Shown here piece by piece: positions 14,540 through 23,495 of a DNA stretch of 64,000 nucleotides. Under the pieces are notes generated by a model that was given only the letters and a program-made list of their open reading frames with translations, did not search any database and had not been told where the DNA came from. Within the stretch, counting starts at the first letter, position 1. Each line of letters starts with the position of its first letter. This DNA is from Bacteroidaceae bacterium (GTDB lineage Bacteria; Bacteroidota; Bacteroidia; Bacteroidales; Bacteroidaceae): positions 48,455-112,454 of the forward strand of contig JAGCYD010000028.1 of the NCBI GenBank assembly GCA_017960985.1, written 5' to 3'. The position numbers and the translations under genes were made by a program.

Positions 14540-15679
14540 ATGCAGAAACCTTACGATTACCTGATAGTCGGTTCGGGATTGATGGGCGCCACCTTTGCCC
14601 ATCTGGCAACAAAGGCGGGAAAGCGCTGCCTTGTGGTGGAACGACGACAGCATACAGGGGGGAACATCCATTGTGAGGAGGTGGAGAATATCCATGTGCA
14701 TCAGTATGGCGCACATATCCTCCATACGAGTAACCGCGAGGTGTGGCGCTTTGTGAATGACATCGTTGAGTGTAACCGCTATACCAATTCGCCCGTAGCC
14801 AACTACAAAGGGAAACTCTATAACCTGCCCTTCAACATGAACACCTTTTACCAGATGTGGGGGGTACATACGCCTGCGGAGGCGCAGAAGTGTCTGGAAA
14901 CACAGCGCGCCGAGGCGCTTCGACAACTGAACGGGCGTGAACCGCAGAATTTGGAGGAACAGGCGCTGACACTTGTCGGGCGCGACATCTACGAATGCCT
15001 TATCAAGGGCTATACCGAGAAGCAGTGGGGCAGACCTTGTACCGAACTGCCAGCATTCATCATCAAACGACTGCCCGTCAGGTTGGTTTTCGACAACAAT
15101 TATTTCAACGACACCTATCAGGGCATTCCCGTCGGTGGTTATAACCGTTTGACGGAGGGATTGCTTGCTGGCGTGGAGGTGCGTCTGGGTGTGGACTATC
15201 TGGCGCATCGGGCTGAACTGGATGCCTTGGCCGATAAAGTGTTCTATACAGGACCTATCGATGCCTACTTCGACTATTCATTGGGACATCTGGCATATCG
15301 CACGGTGCGCTTCGAGACGGAAATGCTGGACATTCCGAATTATCAGGGGAATGCGGTGGTGAACTATACCGAGCGCGAGGTGCCTTATACGCGTATCATT
15401 GAGCATAAGCATTTCGAGAGTTTCGGCGCTGCTGTGGAGGCGAACCCCAAGACGGTGATTAGCCGGGAGTATAGTGTGGAGTGGACACCGGGCATGGAAC
15501 CTTATTACCCAGTGAACGACGAACAGAACAGCCAGTTGCTGGCACGCTATCAGGCGATGGCCGCCGAGCAGAAGAATGTTGTCTTTGCCGGACGGTTGGC
15601 TGAATACCGATACTACGACATGGCGCCGACGATAGAACGGGCCATGCAGTTATGGGAGAAAGAGACTCGGTATAACTGA
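14540..15679 (+). CDS. glf: UDP-galactopyranose mutase
   Basis: This flavoenzyme converts UDP-galactopyranose to UDP-galactofuranose for surface polysaccharides. The 379-residue length is usual. The FAD-binding Rossmann start is DYLIVGSGLMGATFAHLATK, followed by VVERRQHTGGNIHCEEVENI and HQYGAHILHTSNREVWRFV. Other family regions are YTEKQWGRPCTELPA, RLPVRLVFDNNYFNDTYQGIP, a conserved tyrosine-rich FYTGPIDAYFDYSLG and YYPVNDEQN, ending with FAGRLAEYRYYDM. It lies 9 bases after btuD on the same strand, which suggests co-transcription although the functions are unrelated. No galactofuranosyltransferase is in the window. It is convergent with rnr, 13 bases apart. Confidence 0.95.
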   Translation: MQKPYDYLIVGSGLMGATFAHLATKAGKRCLVVERRQHTGGNIHCEEVENIHVHQYGAHILHTSNREVWRFVNDIVECNRYTNSPVANYKGKLYNLPFNMNTFYQMWGVHTPAEAQKCLETQRAEALRQLNGREPQNLEEQALTLVGRDIYECLIKGYTEKQWGRPCTELPAFIIKRLPVRLVFDNNYFNDTYQGIPVGGYNRLTEGLLAGVEVRLGVDYLAHRAELDALADKVFYTGPIDAYFDYSLGHLAYRTVRFETEMLDIPNYQGNAVVNYTEREVPYTRIIEHKHFESFGAAVEANPKTVISREYSVEWTPGMEPYYPVNDEQNSQLLARYQAMAAEQKNVVFAGRLAEYRYYDMAPTIERAMQLWEKETRYN

Positions 15680-15692
15680 TACAGGTATCACT

Positions 15693-17912
15693 CTACTCTC
15701 GTACTAACGCCAGATTTAATTGTTTACGGTCGAGGTTGGCTGAGGCTATCTTGATGCGCACTTCGTCGCCCAGACTGTAGCGGTTGTGGGTGCGACGGCC
15801 AAACAGGCAATAGTTCTTTTCGTCGAACTCGTAGTAGTCGTCGTCGAGGTCACGCAGGGGAACCATACCTTCGCACTTGTTTTCGTTGATTTCGACATAA
15901 AGTCCGTATTCGGTAACGCCACTGATGGTGCCGTCGAACTCTTGCCCGATGCGCTCCTGCATGAATTCCACTTCCTTGTACTTGATGCTGGCGCGTTCAG
16001 CCAAAGCCGCAGTCTGCTCCATCTGACTGGAATGCTCGCAGAGTTCCTCGTACTTGCTGCGCTGAGCGCTGCGTGCTCCTTCGGCATAGCGGGCAAGCAG
16101 GCGGTGTACCATCAGGTCGGGGTAACGGCGGATGGGACTGGTGAAATGGGTGTAGTAATCGAAGGCCAATCCATAGTGTCCGACATTCTCGGTGCTGTAT
16201 TTGGCTTTCATCATGGCGCGCAGGGTAACCATCTCGACAAGGTTCTGGGCCTTGGTGCCCTTGGCATCGTGTAGCATCTTGTTGATGCTCTTGCTGACAT
16301 CTAGGGATGAACCCGTAGGTTTCAGTCGCAGACCGAACTTGACAACGAACTCGGAGAGGTTCATCAGTTTGTTCTGGTCGGGTTGCTCGTGGATACGATA
16401 GACGAAGACCTTGGGTGTCTTGTTCTTTCCAACCTTGCCGATGCTCTCAGCTACGGTACGATTGGCCAGCAGCATGAATTCCTCGACCAGTTTGTTGGCA
16501 TCCTTTGCTACCTTGAAATAAACACTGAGCGGTTTGCCTTTTTCGTCAATCTCGAAGCGTGTCTCACAGCGGTCGAAATCGACGGCTCCACCGGCAAAAC
16601 GGCGCTTGCGCAGTTCCTTTGCCATGCGGTTGAGCATGATGAGTTCCTCGGAGAAATGCTCGGCCGGCTCATACTCTGGGCGTTCGGGATCTACATGGTC
16701 GCCGGGGTTCTGGTAGTCCTCGGGACTGGCTTCGCCGTGTGCTTCCAGTACCTGTTGCACTTCCTCGTAGATGAAACGACGATTGGAGCGTGTCACGGTC
16801 TTGGCGAGATGCCAGTCCTTTACTTCGGCCTTCTCGTTCATGAGGAAGATGACACTATAGGTGAGTTTGTCCTCGTTGGGGCGCAGGGAGCAGATGTTGT
16901 TGCAGAGGCGTTCGGGGAGCATAGGGATGGTGCGGTCCACGAGATAGACGCTGGTGCCGCGTTTCAATGCTTCCTTGTCGATGACGCTGCCCTCGGTCAC
17001 ATAGTGCGACACATCGGCAATGTGTACACCCACCTCATACATATTGCCCTTTGAGACTTTCCGAATGGAAATCGCATCGTCGAAGTCCTTGGCGTCGCGT
17101 GGGTCGATGGTGAAGGTCATGACATCGCGCATGTCCTCGCGTCGTCTGATTTCCTCTTCGGGAATCTGGTCGCTGATGTGGTTGGCCGCCTCCTCAACAT
17201 GTGTGGGGTAGGTATAGGGAAGTCCGAACTCGGCAAGGATGGCGTGCATTTCGGTTTCGTTCTCGCCCGACTGTCCCAGTACATCAATGACCTTTCCAAT
17301 GGGGTTCTTGGCATAGGTGGGCCACTCCTGAATCTTCACAACGACCTTGTCGCCATTCTTTGCTCCTTTCAGATTGCGGCGCGGAATGAGAATGTCGTTG
17401 GCCAGGGTGCGGTCTTCGGTCAGCAAATAGGCGATGTCGCGGTTGCATTGCAACTTTCCGACGAAGGCTTTGTCTGCGCGTTTCACAATCTCGGTCACCA
17501 TGCCTTCGCGGACATGATTCCGGCGGCGGGCCATCATGGTGACACGAACACGGTCGCCGTCCATGGCATGCATGGAGTTTCGCTCGGCCACGAGCAATGG
17601 CTTACCCCCGCCGTCGGGCGTGAAGGTGTTTTTACCGTTGGCCTTTCGGGTAAAGGTGCCTTCTACGGTCAGGCTTTGCTGTTTCAGCGCAAAGGTGTAT
17701 CTGGGCTTCTCCGTGATGTAGTCGTCGATGAGCATGGTGTCCAAGATATCCATGCACAATATCTTTGCCGGATGGGTATCGAGGTTGAGCATACGGAAAA
17801 TCTGCTTCAGTTCGAACCGTTCGCCAGTATGTGTTTCGAACAGATTCTCTAACATTGCCGAGAGTTGTTTCCTCGTGATGCGCTTGGCGCCTTTGTGCTT
17901 ACCTTTTGCCAT
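15693..17912 (-). CDS. rnr: Ribonuclease R
   Basis: This is a processive 3'-5' exoribonuclease that degrades structured RNA. The 739-residue protein has an N-terminal basic helix-turn-helix-like region (KRITRKQLSAMLENLF), cold-shock OB domains (about 85-240, with GDRVRVTMMARR), the RNB catalytic domain (about 265-605) and a C-terminal S1 domain (FDGTISGVTEYGLYVEINENKCEGMV). The catalytic acidic cluster is in TFTIDPRDAKDFDDAIS, and LPERLCNNICSLRPNEDKLT and HFTSPIRRYPDLMVHRLL are the expected RNB motifs. It is convergent with glf and divergent from the epimerase gene. Confidence 0.95.
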   Translation of the reverse strand: MAKGKHKGAKRITRKQLSAMLENLFETHTGERFELKQIFRMLNLDTHPAKILCMDILDTMLIDDYITEKPRYTFALKQQSLTVEGTFTRKANGKNTFTPDGGGKPLLVAERNSMHAMDGDRVRVTMMARRRNHVREGMVTEIVKRADKAFVGKLQCNRDIAYLLTEDRTLANDILIPRRNLKGAKNGDKVVVKIQEWPTYAKNPIGKVIDVLGQSGENETEMHAILAEFGLPYTYPTHVEEAANHISDQIPEEEIRRREDMRDVMTFTIDPRDAKDFDDAISIRKVSKGNMYEVGVHIADVSHYVTEGSVIDKEALKRGTSVYLVDRTIPMLPERLCNNICSLRPNEDKLTYSVIFLMNEKAEVKDWHLAKTVTRSNRRFIYEEVQQVLEAHGEASPEDYQNPGDHVDPERPEYEPAEHFSEELIMLNRMAKELRKRRFAGGAVDFDRCETRFEIDEKGKPLSVYFKVAKDANKLVEEFMLLANRTVAESIGKVGKNKTPKVFVYRIHEQPDQNKLMNLSEFVVKFGLRLKPTGSSLDVSKSINKMLHDAKGTKAQNLVEMVTLRAMMKAKYSTENVGHYGLAFDYYTHFTSPIRRYPDLMVHRLLARYAEGARSAQRSKYEELCEHSSQMEQTAALAERASIKYKEVEFMQERIGQEFDGTISGVTEYGLYVEINENKCEGMVPLRDLDDDYYEFDEKNYCLFGRRTHNRYSLGDEVRIKIASANLDRKQLNLALVRE

Positions 17913-17960
17913 TGTATTAAGATTAAGAGGTTGCTATCGCAAATATAAGGATAAATTCAT

Positions 17961-17968
17961 TATCTTTG
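17961..17968 (+). promoter_or_regulatory. -7 promoter element of the epimerase gene
   Basis: TATCTTTG fits TAnnTTTG and ends 20 bases before ATG 17989. The -33 region is weak. Confidence 0.55.
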
Positions 17969-17988
17969 TACCGAAAAGCGGTAAAAGA

Positions 17989-19041
17989 ATGGAAAAGAAG
18001 ACAATTTTAGTTACTGGAGCCAGTGGTTTTATTGGCAGTTTCATCTGTAGCAAGGGCTTGGAACAGGGCTTGGAGGTGTGGGCTGGCATGCGCTCGACCA
18101 GTAGCAGTCAGTATCTGAAAGAGGAGGGAATGAAGTTTGCCCAACTCGACCTCGGTGACTATGAGAAACTACGGAGCCAGTTGCACGATTATAAGGAGCA
18201 GATGGGGCGTGGCTGGGATTATGTGGTTCACGCTGCGGGAGCAACGAAGAGCATCGACCGAGAGGGCTTTTTCAGAACTAATACGGAGGGCACAAAGAAT
18301 CTGATTCGTGCCTTGATGGCAGAGGATATGGTGCCCAAGCGCTTTGTATTTGTCAGTTCGTTGAGTATCTTTGGCGCCATTCGCGAAACTCCAGTCCGCA
18401 AGGCGACTTCGGATAATCCGTGGGTGTATGCTCCCATCGGAAAAGGAGATGTGCCGCAACCCAATACTGCCTACGGCGAAAGCAAGTGGCAGGCAGAGCA
18501 GTTCTTGCAGACACTCACGGACTTCCCCTATGTCATCCTGCGACCGACAGGAGTATATGGACCGAGAGAACGCGACTACTTCATCATGGCAAAGAGTATC
18601 AAACAGCATGTGGACTTTGCCGTGGGGTATCGTCCTCAGGAAATAACCTTTGTCTATGTCGATGATGTCGTGCAGGCCGTATATAAGACGCTGGATGCTC
18701 CCGAGGTTGTGGGCAAGGCTTACTTCCTGAGTGACGGAGAGGTCTATGGCAGCCGACAGTTCAGTGACCTGCTGCAACGGGAACTGGGTAACCCTTGGGT
18801 GCTACACATCAAGGCTCCCTTGTGGTTCCTCCGACTGGTATGTGCAGTGAATGGCTTTGTATGCAACCGTTTGGGTAAACTGACAACCCTGAATCTCGAC
18901 AAATACCATATCCTGGCACAGCGTAACTGGCAATGTGATATCGAACCGGCCCGTCAGGACTTTGGCTATCAGCCGCAGGTGCTTCTGGAAGAAGGTGTCC
19001 GTCGCTCAGTAGCGTGGTACAAGGAAGCCGGCTGGTTGTAG
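17989..19041 (+). CDS. NAD-dependent epimerase/dehydratase (extended SDR)
   Basis: This is an extended short-chain dehydrogenase acting on a nucleotide sugar or a related substrate. The 350-residue protein starts MEKKTILVTGASGFIGSFI, the GxxGxxG dinucleotide-binding loop. A longer open frame reaching back to 17728 overlaps rnr and has no domain match, and the -7 element at 17961 supports the ATG at 17989. The catalytic parts are SSLSIFG (Ser) and NTAYGESKWQAE (the YxxxK pair), with ILRPTGVYGPRERDYF downstream. The C-terminal hydrophobic stretch LWFLRLVCAVNGFVCNRLG suggests membrane contact. Its substrate cannot be told from sequence. The gene is convergent with the DUF3108 gene, five bases apart. 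Confidence 0.85.
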   Translation: MEKKTILVTGASGFIGSFICSKGLEQGLEVWAGMRSTSSSQYLKEEGMKFAQLDLGDYEKLRSQLHDYKEQMGRGWDYVVHAAGATKSIDREGFFRTNTEGTKNLIRALMAEDMVPKRFVFVSSLSIFGAIRETPVRKATSDNPWVYAPIGKGDVPQPNTAYGESKWQAEQFLQTLTDFPYVILRPTGVYGPRERDYFIMAKSIKQHVDFAVGYRPQEITFVYVDDVVQAVYKTLDAPEVVGKAYFLSDGEVYGSRQFSDLLQRELGNPWVLHIKAPLWFLRLVCAVNGFVCNRLGKLTTLNLDKYHILAQRNWQCDIEPARQDFGYQPQVLLEEGVRRSVAWYKEAGWL

Positions 19042-19046
19042 CGGGA

Positions 19047-19871
19047 TTACTTTTTGACGATACTTGTTTCGGGATTTCTCAGGCCTGTGGCACGGGTGAG
19101 ATATGCTTTGGCCGTACCGAAACGAAGGTTGAGGTCGAGGCGCACGGGAATGTGATTCTCATCGTCGGTGATGTAGAACTTAACCACTTCCTTCTCTTTT
19201 TTCTTGCTTTTCTCCATGTAGGAGAATACCAGACAGCGATAGGTAATGTTTGTGCCTTCGGTGGTGAAATTCTTGATGCCCCGATAGATGAGGAATTCTT
19301 GTTTTACCTTGTCGCCATCGGCAAAGAAGAAAGGTATGCGCTGGCCGACGGTGAAGTCTTTGCTATGGTACGAGCGTGCCTGCATCATCATGCTAATCAT
19401 ATCGTAGGCACAACCTACGGCGGTGTTGTCTGTGACGACAACATTTCCGTTGCTGTGGCGATAGTACTGGTGTAGTTTGGTCTGTCCGTCGCTATATGAA
19501 TAGTTGATTTCGTTCAGGCGGTATTTGCCACCTTCGTTGGCTCCCTTACGATAGTAAAGCGGTACAATGTTGGTGGAATAGATGGAGCAGAGCGTATCGC
19601 GCATGCAGAACCACTTATCCACGATTTTCTCTGTTCGGGTGATAAGGTCGGTCTGGAATGCCGGAGTACCTTTGTATGTTGTGCTCTTTGTGGTCATGGT
19701 GGCTGTGCCGGCTTTCTTCCAGATGAACTTCCAATTGAAGAACAACTTGTATTCCAATCGCTCACCGCTTTCAAAGGCACTGTTGGTTACAGGACATTGA
19801 GCCGTACTGGATGTTGAGAAGAATAGAATAAATGAGAAACTCGAGATGAGTAATAGGGTCAGTCGTTTCAT
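19047..19871 (-). CDS. DUF3108 exported protein
   Basis: This is a 274-residue exported protein with signal peptide MKRLTLLLISSFSFILFFSTSSTAQC. The mature part follows the DUF3108 pattern: GERLEYKLFFNWKFIWKKAGTATM, a middle YDMISMMMQARS and a C-terminal VRLDLNLRFGTAKAYL. Members are predicted beta-rich envelope proteins; some are suggested to be barrel-like or to bind lipids. In Bacteroidota the gene is usually housekeeping and not linked to a fixed pathway. Here it lies between the epimerase (convergent) and the Ig-like lipoprotein gene, 106 bases apart from the latter, a gap in which I see no clear promoter. Confidence 0.8.
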   Translation of the reverse strand: MKRLTLLLISSFSFILFFSTSSTAQCPVTNSAFESGERLEYKLFFNWKFIWKKAGTATMTTKSTTYKGTPAFQTDLITRTEKIVDKWFCMRDTLCSIYSTNIVPLYYRKGANEGGKYRLNEINYSYSDGQTKLHQYYRHSNGNVVVTDNTAVGCAYDMISMMMQARSYHSKDFTVGQRIPFFFADGDKVKQEFLIYRGIKNFTTEGTNITYRCLVFSYMEKSKKKEKEVVKFYITDDENHIPVRLDLNLRFGTAKAYLTRATGLRNPETSIVKK

Positions 19872-19977
19872 AGTATAGTTGTTTGTTTGGTTTGTCTTTG
19901 CTTTTGCTATACGACAGAGGAGTATTTGAAGTGTTTATTCAACTTTTGCCGTTTTTACTTGTTTTAACATAAGCGTT

Positions 19978-21972
19978 TTACTTCTTCGCTTTCTCTCTTT
20001 CGCTGTTTCTATTCTTTACGCTTTTTTCCTTGTCGGCTTTCTGCTTGGTTATTTCTAGCGGCTTTTGCTTAGTGGGTTCGATACTACGGAAGTTCCAGTC
20101 TTGCTCCACCTCGAAGCGGGCGCGTAGCGGGATGGGGCGCGGAAAATAGAAGACCTCCTCAGGTTGTGTCATGCTGCTGTATTCGCCTGTGTCCCATTTC
20201 CCATTCTGGTTGGTGTCGATAAACATGCGGAGATAATAGTCTCCGGGTTTTAGGTAGAAGAAATCGGCATGTCCGTTGACGGCTTTCTGTTCGGCAACTG
20301 GCTTGTCACCTTTGTTCAGTAGTTGTACGATGAAGTCTGTCGTATCTCCTTCTTCCACACCAATGAGATGAATGAATATGGCACCATATTCGTTGAGCGA
20401 GCGTACACGGAGTTCGTTGGTCACTTTCTTTGAATAGTGTCCAAGTGCCCCCTTGACGGCCATGCTGTCTATGGTTAGTTGGTATTTGCCTTGCGGTTCC
20501 CACTCGGCATAAAGACGGTATTGTCGGATTTGTCCCTCTACGGGCTCAAAAAGGAACGGGGCATCTACATAGTTGGAATCGACATAGGCTCGGAAATGAA
20601 CCTTGTTGATATCGACTTCTTCGATGGGCTCGCTGAAGATGACGAGGAGGTTCTGGTTGGGGTCGAGTGTACTACCTGGTTTGATTTGTTGTGATAGGTA
20701 GGTATGTTCGTAGGGGTTTTCTTCGTTCAATCCCTTTGCGCCTTTCTTCTTCTTGAGTTGCTTCTCCCGCTGCTTCTCCCATTCTTCAGAGTTCCTCAAC
20801 CGCTCCTTCTCTAATTTGGCATGGGTGGTCTTGGGTACCAGTTCCAGCAATTCGGTACGGAGAGTGTCGATACCGACCTCGTTTGTTTCGGGAAAGGTCA
20901 TATTGAACTTAATGGTGTCGGCATAAGCCACCGCCGTATCTGTTATCCAATAGGTAATGGTGTCGTTGTGTAGGGAATGTTCGGGCAGCAGGGCTTTCTC
21001 GGCATCGAATCCTATGCCCTCAATCCGAGGAAGACTATCTTGTGGCGCCGTGAAGTAAAGGGTGAAGTTGTCAGGTGTCTGTCGCTCTGTCTTTAACAGA
21101 TGTTTCTCCTGTCCGTCTTCCAGAAATGCCCGCAATACAATCTTGTCGGGATAGTAATGGATGAAAGGCACCATGCGTATTTTGTCGATGTGTGTGGAGT
21201 CGTGCCACAGGGTGTCGGGGCGTATGTCGGGCCTGTGCATGGTTTCGAAGACTGTTGTGTCGAAAGCGAGTGCCTCGCTTTTTTGACTGAAGGCGTAGTC
21301 GCCGTCCATGTCTTTCAGGGCATATACACGGTAGCGTCCATTCTTAACACCTTTGATGGTGAACCGTCCACTGCCGTTGGTTCGTGCTACACGAATGAGT
21401 GGTGTAGTCGTAAACAGACTGTCGTGGAATGTGGAGTCGGCTGCATGTAATCCCACCAACATGCCTTTGATAGGTTCCAGATTCTCGGCGTTCAGTATGG
21501 TTCCAGAAACTTCCATCGTGTCGATAGTCGCACCCGTACTGAAAGAGAAGGTATATTGCCCCATCGGGTTGCCTTCGTTGTTGTCCACGATGGCATCGCT
21601 GAAGTCGATGGTGTAGGTGGTGTTGGCCTGTAAGGAGTCGTACAGGTCTATCTTCACCTGTTTGCCGACAGTACGAATGTTGGGCATTTCCTTTTGTGGA
21701 GGTGATACGACAACCTTCTCGCTTGCGTTCTCAATCTTGATGTATTCGTCGAAGAGTATGTTTATTTTTCGCCGGTTGTTGTTCGTAGCCTTGTTTTTGG
21801 GCGTAGATTGAACAACTTTTGGTGGTGTTTCATCGTAGGGACCACCGTCGGGCGTACCGATGCTGGCGCAAGCCACGAAGAGCAAGGAAAGACCTATCCC
21901 CAACCCCTCCCTTAAAGAGAGGGGAGCGAATACTTTTTGGAATTGAGCGCGAAGTTTATTTAGTATATTCAT
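19978..21972 (-). CDS. Large Ig-like (SbsA-type) surface lipoprotein
   Basis: This is a 664-residue lipoprotein whose signal ends LSLLFVAC (Cys about 35). The mature part opens ASIGTPDGGPYDETPPKVVQSTP, typical of Bacteroidota proteins with an SbsA/Big_5 Ig-like domain (about 45-150, with FDEYIKIENASEKVVVSPP). A carboxypeptidase-regulatory-like domain follows (VSGTILNAENLEPIKGMLVGL and FTIKGVKNGRYRVYALKD). Further beta domains lie to about 625, and the last 40 residues are Lys/Glu-rich. The signal region is unusual: residues about 16-25 (PLSLREGLGI) are encoded by a CCCCTC...GAGGGG palindromic repeat. The start overlaps the GH3-type gene stop by four bases, so the two are translationally coupled. 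Function unknown; envelope structure or assembly is plausible. Confidence 0.82.
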   Translation of the reverse strand: MNILNKLRAQFQKVFAPLSLREGLGIGLSLLFVACASIGTPDGGPYDETPPKVVQSTPKNKATNNNRRKINILFDEYIKIENASEKVVVSPPQKEMPNIRTVGKQVKIDLYDSLQANTTYTIDFSDAIVDNNEGNPMGQYTFSFSTGATIDTMEVSGTILNAENLEPIKGMLVGLHAADSTFHDSLFTTTPLIRVARTNGSGRFTIKGVKNGRYRVYALKDMDGDYAFSQKSEALAFDTTVFETMHRPDIRPDTLWHDSTHIDKIRMVPFIHYYPDKIVLRAFLEDGQEKHLLKTERQTPDNFTLYFTAPQDSLPRIEGIGFDAEKALLPEHSLHNDTITYWITDTAVAYADTIKFNMTFPETNEVGIDTLRTELLELVPKTTHAKLEKERLRNSEEWEKQREKQLKKKKGAKGLNEENPYEHTYLSQQIKPGSTLDPNQNLLVIFSEPIEEVDINKVHFRAYVDSNYVDAPFLFEPVEGQIRQYRLYAEWEPQGKYQLTIDSMAVKGALGHYSKKVTNELRVRSLNEYGAIFIHLIGVEEGDTTDFIVQLLNKGDKPVAEQKAVNGHADFFYLKPGDYYLRMFIDTNQNGKWDTGEYSSMTQPEEVFYFPRPIPLRARFEVEQDWNFRSIEPTKQKPLEITKQKADKEKSVKNRNSEREKAKK
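21897..21926. repeat. In-frame palindromic repeat in a lipoprotein signal peptide
   Basis: CCCCTC (21904-21909) and GAGGGG (21919-21924) are inverted around CCTTAAAGA, preceded by TCCCCAA. This is the common Bacteroidota intergenic repeat type; here it encodes residues between the start Met and the lipobox. Confidence 0.65.
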
Positions 21973-23480
21973 TCTGTTTGAGTTTCTAATATACTCTCAA
22001 TAATCTTCCTGTGGTTGTTGAGGCGTGGTACCTTGTGCTGTCCACCGAGTTTCCCCTGTTTCCGTAGCCAATCGTCGAAAAGTCCTTGTCTGGCAGGAAT
22101 AATCTCAAGTCTCTGCAGCGTGATATTCTTGTATCGTTTTGCCTCGTAGTCGGAGTTGAGGGATTGCAGAGCCTTGTCCAACAGCTCGGCAAAGTTTTCC
22201 AAGTCCTCGGGTTTGTGTGAGAACTCAATGAGCCATTGGTGTCTGCATTTTCCGTTCTCGTCCATGAATATGGGTGCGGCAGTGTATTCCCGAACCTCTG
22301 CCCCTGTAGCACGGCAGGCGATGTCAAGCCCTTTCTCGGCATTATCTACGATGAGTTCTTCGCCAAAAGCATTGATGAAACTTTTGGTTCTTCCCGTGAT
22401 GATGAACTTATAGGGGTTCACACTTGTGAATCGAACCGTATCGCCAATCATATAGCGCCACAATCCACTCGATGTACTGATGACCATAGCATAGTTTTGG
22501 TCGGTCTTCACACCCCAAAGCGGAACCATGTCAGGGTGGTCTTTTCCCAGTTCTTCCATCGGGATGAACTCATAGAACACTCCGTAGTCCACCATCAGGC
22601 TCATAGCAGAGTCGCTGGGGGTGTCTTGTAGCCCGAAGAATCCTTCGCTGGCATTGTAGGTCTCCATGTAATTCATCTTGGCACTGGTAATGAGTTGCTG
22701 GTATTGTTTGCGATAAGGTGTGAAGGCGACACCTCCGTGGAAGAATACTTCCAGGTTGGGCCAGACTTCCTCCAAATGTGCCTTGCCAGAGATTTCCATT
22801 ACCCGTGTCAGTACCGACAGCATCCATGAGGGCACACCGCTGAGGTTCGTTACATTCTTGTGTAGGGCCTCTTGTGCTATGCGGTCGCGCTTCTGTTCGA
22901 AATCGCTGAGCAGGGCTGTCTCCTTTCTGGGGATGCGAATAAGGTTGATTAAGGGATTGATGTTTTCGATAAGAATAGCACTAAGGTCGCCTACCAACGA
23001 ATGGGGCAGATTGTAGTTCGGCGCATGACTGCCACCAAGTATCAGCGCTTTTCCATCGAAGATTCGGCTCAGGCGGTTGTTGCGGAGATACCAGACCACG
23101 GCATCCTTCCCGCCCTGATAGTGTGTGTCGCGTAAGGCGTCGCCTGTGACGGGAATGAATTTGCTCTTGTCGTTTGTCGTGCCGCTCGACTTTGCATACC
23201 ACCGCACTTGCCCTGGCCATAATACATCCTTTTCACCATGGCGCATGCGGTCGATGTAGTCCTTTAGGTCATCGTAGTCGTTGACGGACGAAGACCTGAC
23301 AAACGAGTCATAGTCGCGAACCTCATCGAAACCGTGTTCCCAACCCCACAAGGTTTTACGCCCTTTTCCAATGAGGCGTGCTAATACTTTGCGTTGCAGA
23401 GTTTCGGCCTCCGTTGTGTAGCGGTCGAGCACTTTCTGGCGAGGCACAAACAGGTTTCGTATCAGTTGGGTCTTGTTCAT
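21969..23480 (-). CDS. GH3-family acyl-adenylate-forming enzyme
   Basis: This is a 503-residue member of the GH3 auxin-responsive promoter family, an ANL-superfamily adenylating enzyme. Visible features: WYAKSSGTTNDKSKFIPVT (the Ser/Thr/Gly-rich phosphate-binding loop), GVPSWMLSVL, NYMETYNASEGFFGLQ (the adenine/substrate motif) and SGLWRYMIGDTVRFT with the ribose-binding Asp. A C-terminal lid contains FGEELIVDNAE. In plants GH3 proteins join amino acids to jasmonate or auxin; the bacterial substrate is unknown. In this window it is flanked by an aminotransferase 15 bases upstream and a coupled surface lipoprotein downstream, so an amino-acid-acyl conjugation role is possible but only inferred. 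Confidence 0.88.
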   Translation of the reverse strand: MNKTQLIRNLFVPRQKVLDRYTTEAETLQRKVLARLIGKGRKTLWGWEHGFDEVRDYDSFVRSSSVNDYDDLKDYIDRMRHGEKDVLWPGQVRWYAKSSGTTNDKSKFIPVTGDALRDTHYQGGKDAVVWYLRNNRLSRIFDGKALILGGSHAPNYNLPHSLVGDLSAILIENINPLINLIRIPRKETALLSDFEQKRDRIAQEALHKNVTNLSGVPSWMLSVLTRVMEISGKAHLEEVWPNLEVFFHGGVAFTPYRKQYQQLITSAKMNYMETYNASEGFFGLQDTPSDSAMSLMVDYGVFYEFIPMEELGKDHPDMVPLWGVKTDQNYAMVISTSSGLWRYMIGDTVRFTSVNPYKFIITGRTKSFINAFGEELIVDNAEKGLDIACRATGAEVREYTAAPIFMDENGKCRHQWLIEFSHKPEDLENFAELLDKALQSLNSDYEAKRYKNITLQRLEIIPARQGLFDDWLRKQGKLGGQHKVPRLNNHRKIIESILETQTE

Positions 23481-23495
23481 TCCAGTTCTAATCCC

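Noticed and set aside
15677-15690. TGATACAGGTATCA palindrome between glf and rnr as a terminator
   Set aside because: The stem is only six pairs with a two-base loop and no T-run, too weak to call.
17728-17988. Upstream extension of the epimerase frame
   Set aside because: It overlaps rnr on the other strand, has no epimerase-like sequence, and a -7 element at 17961 supports the ATG at 17989.
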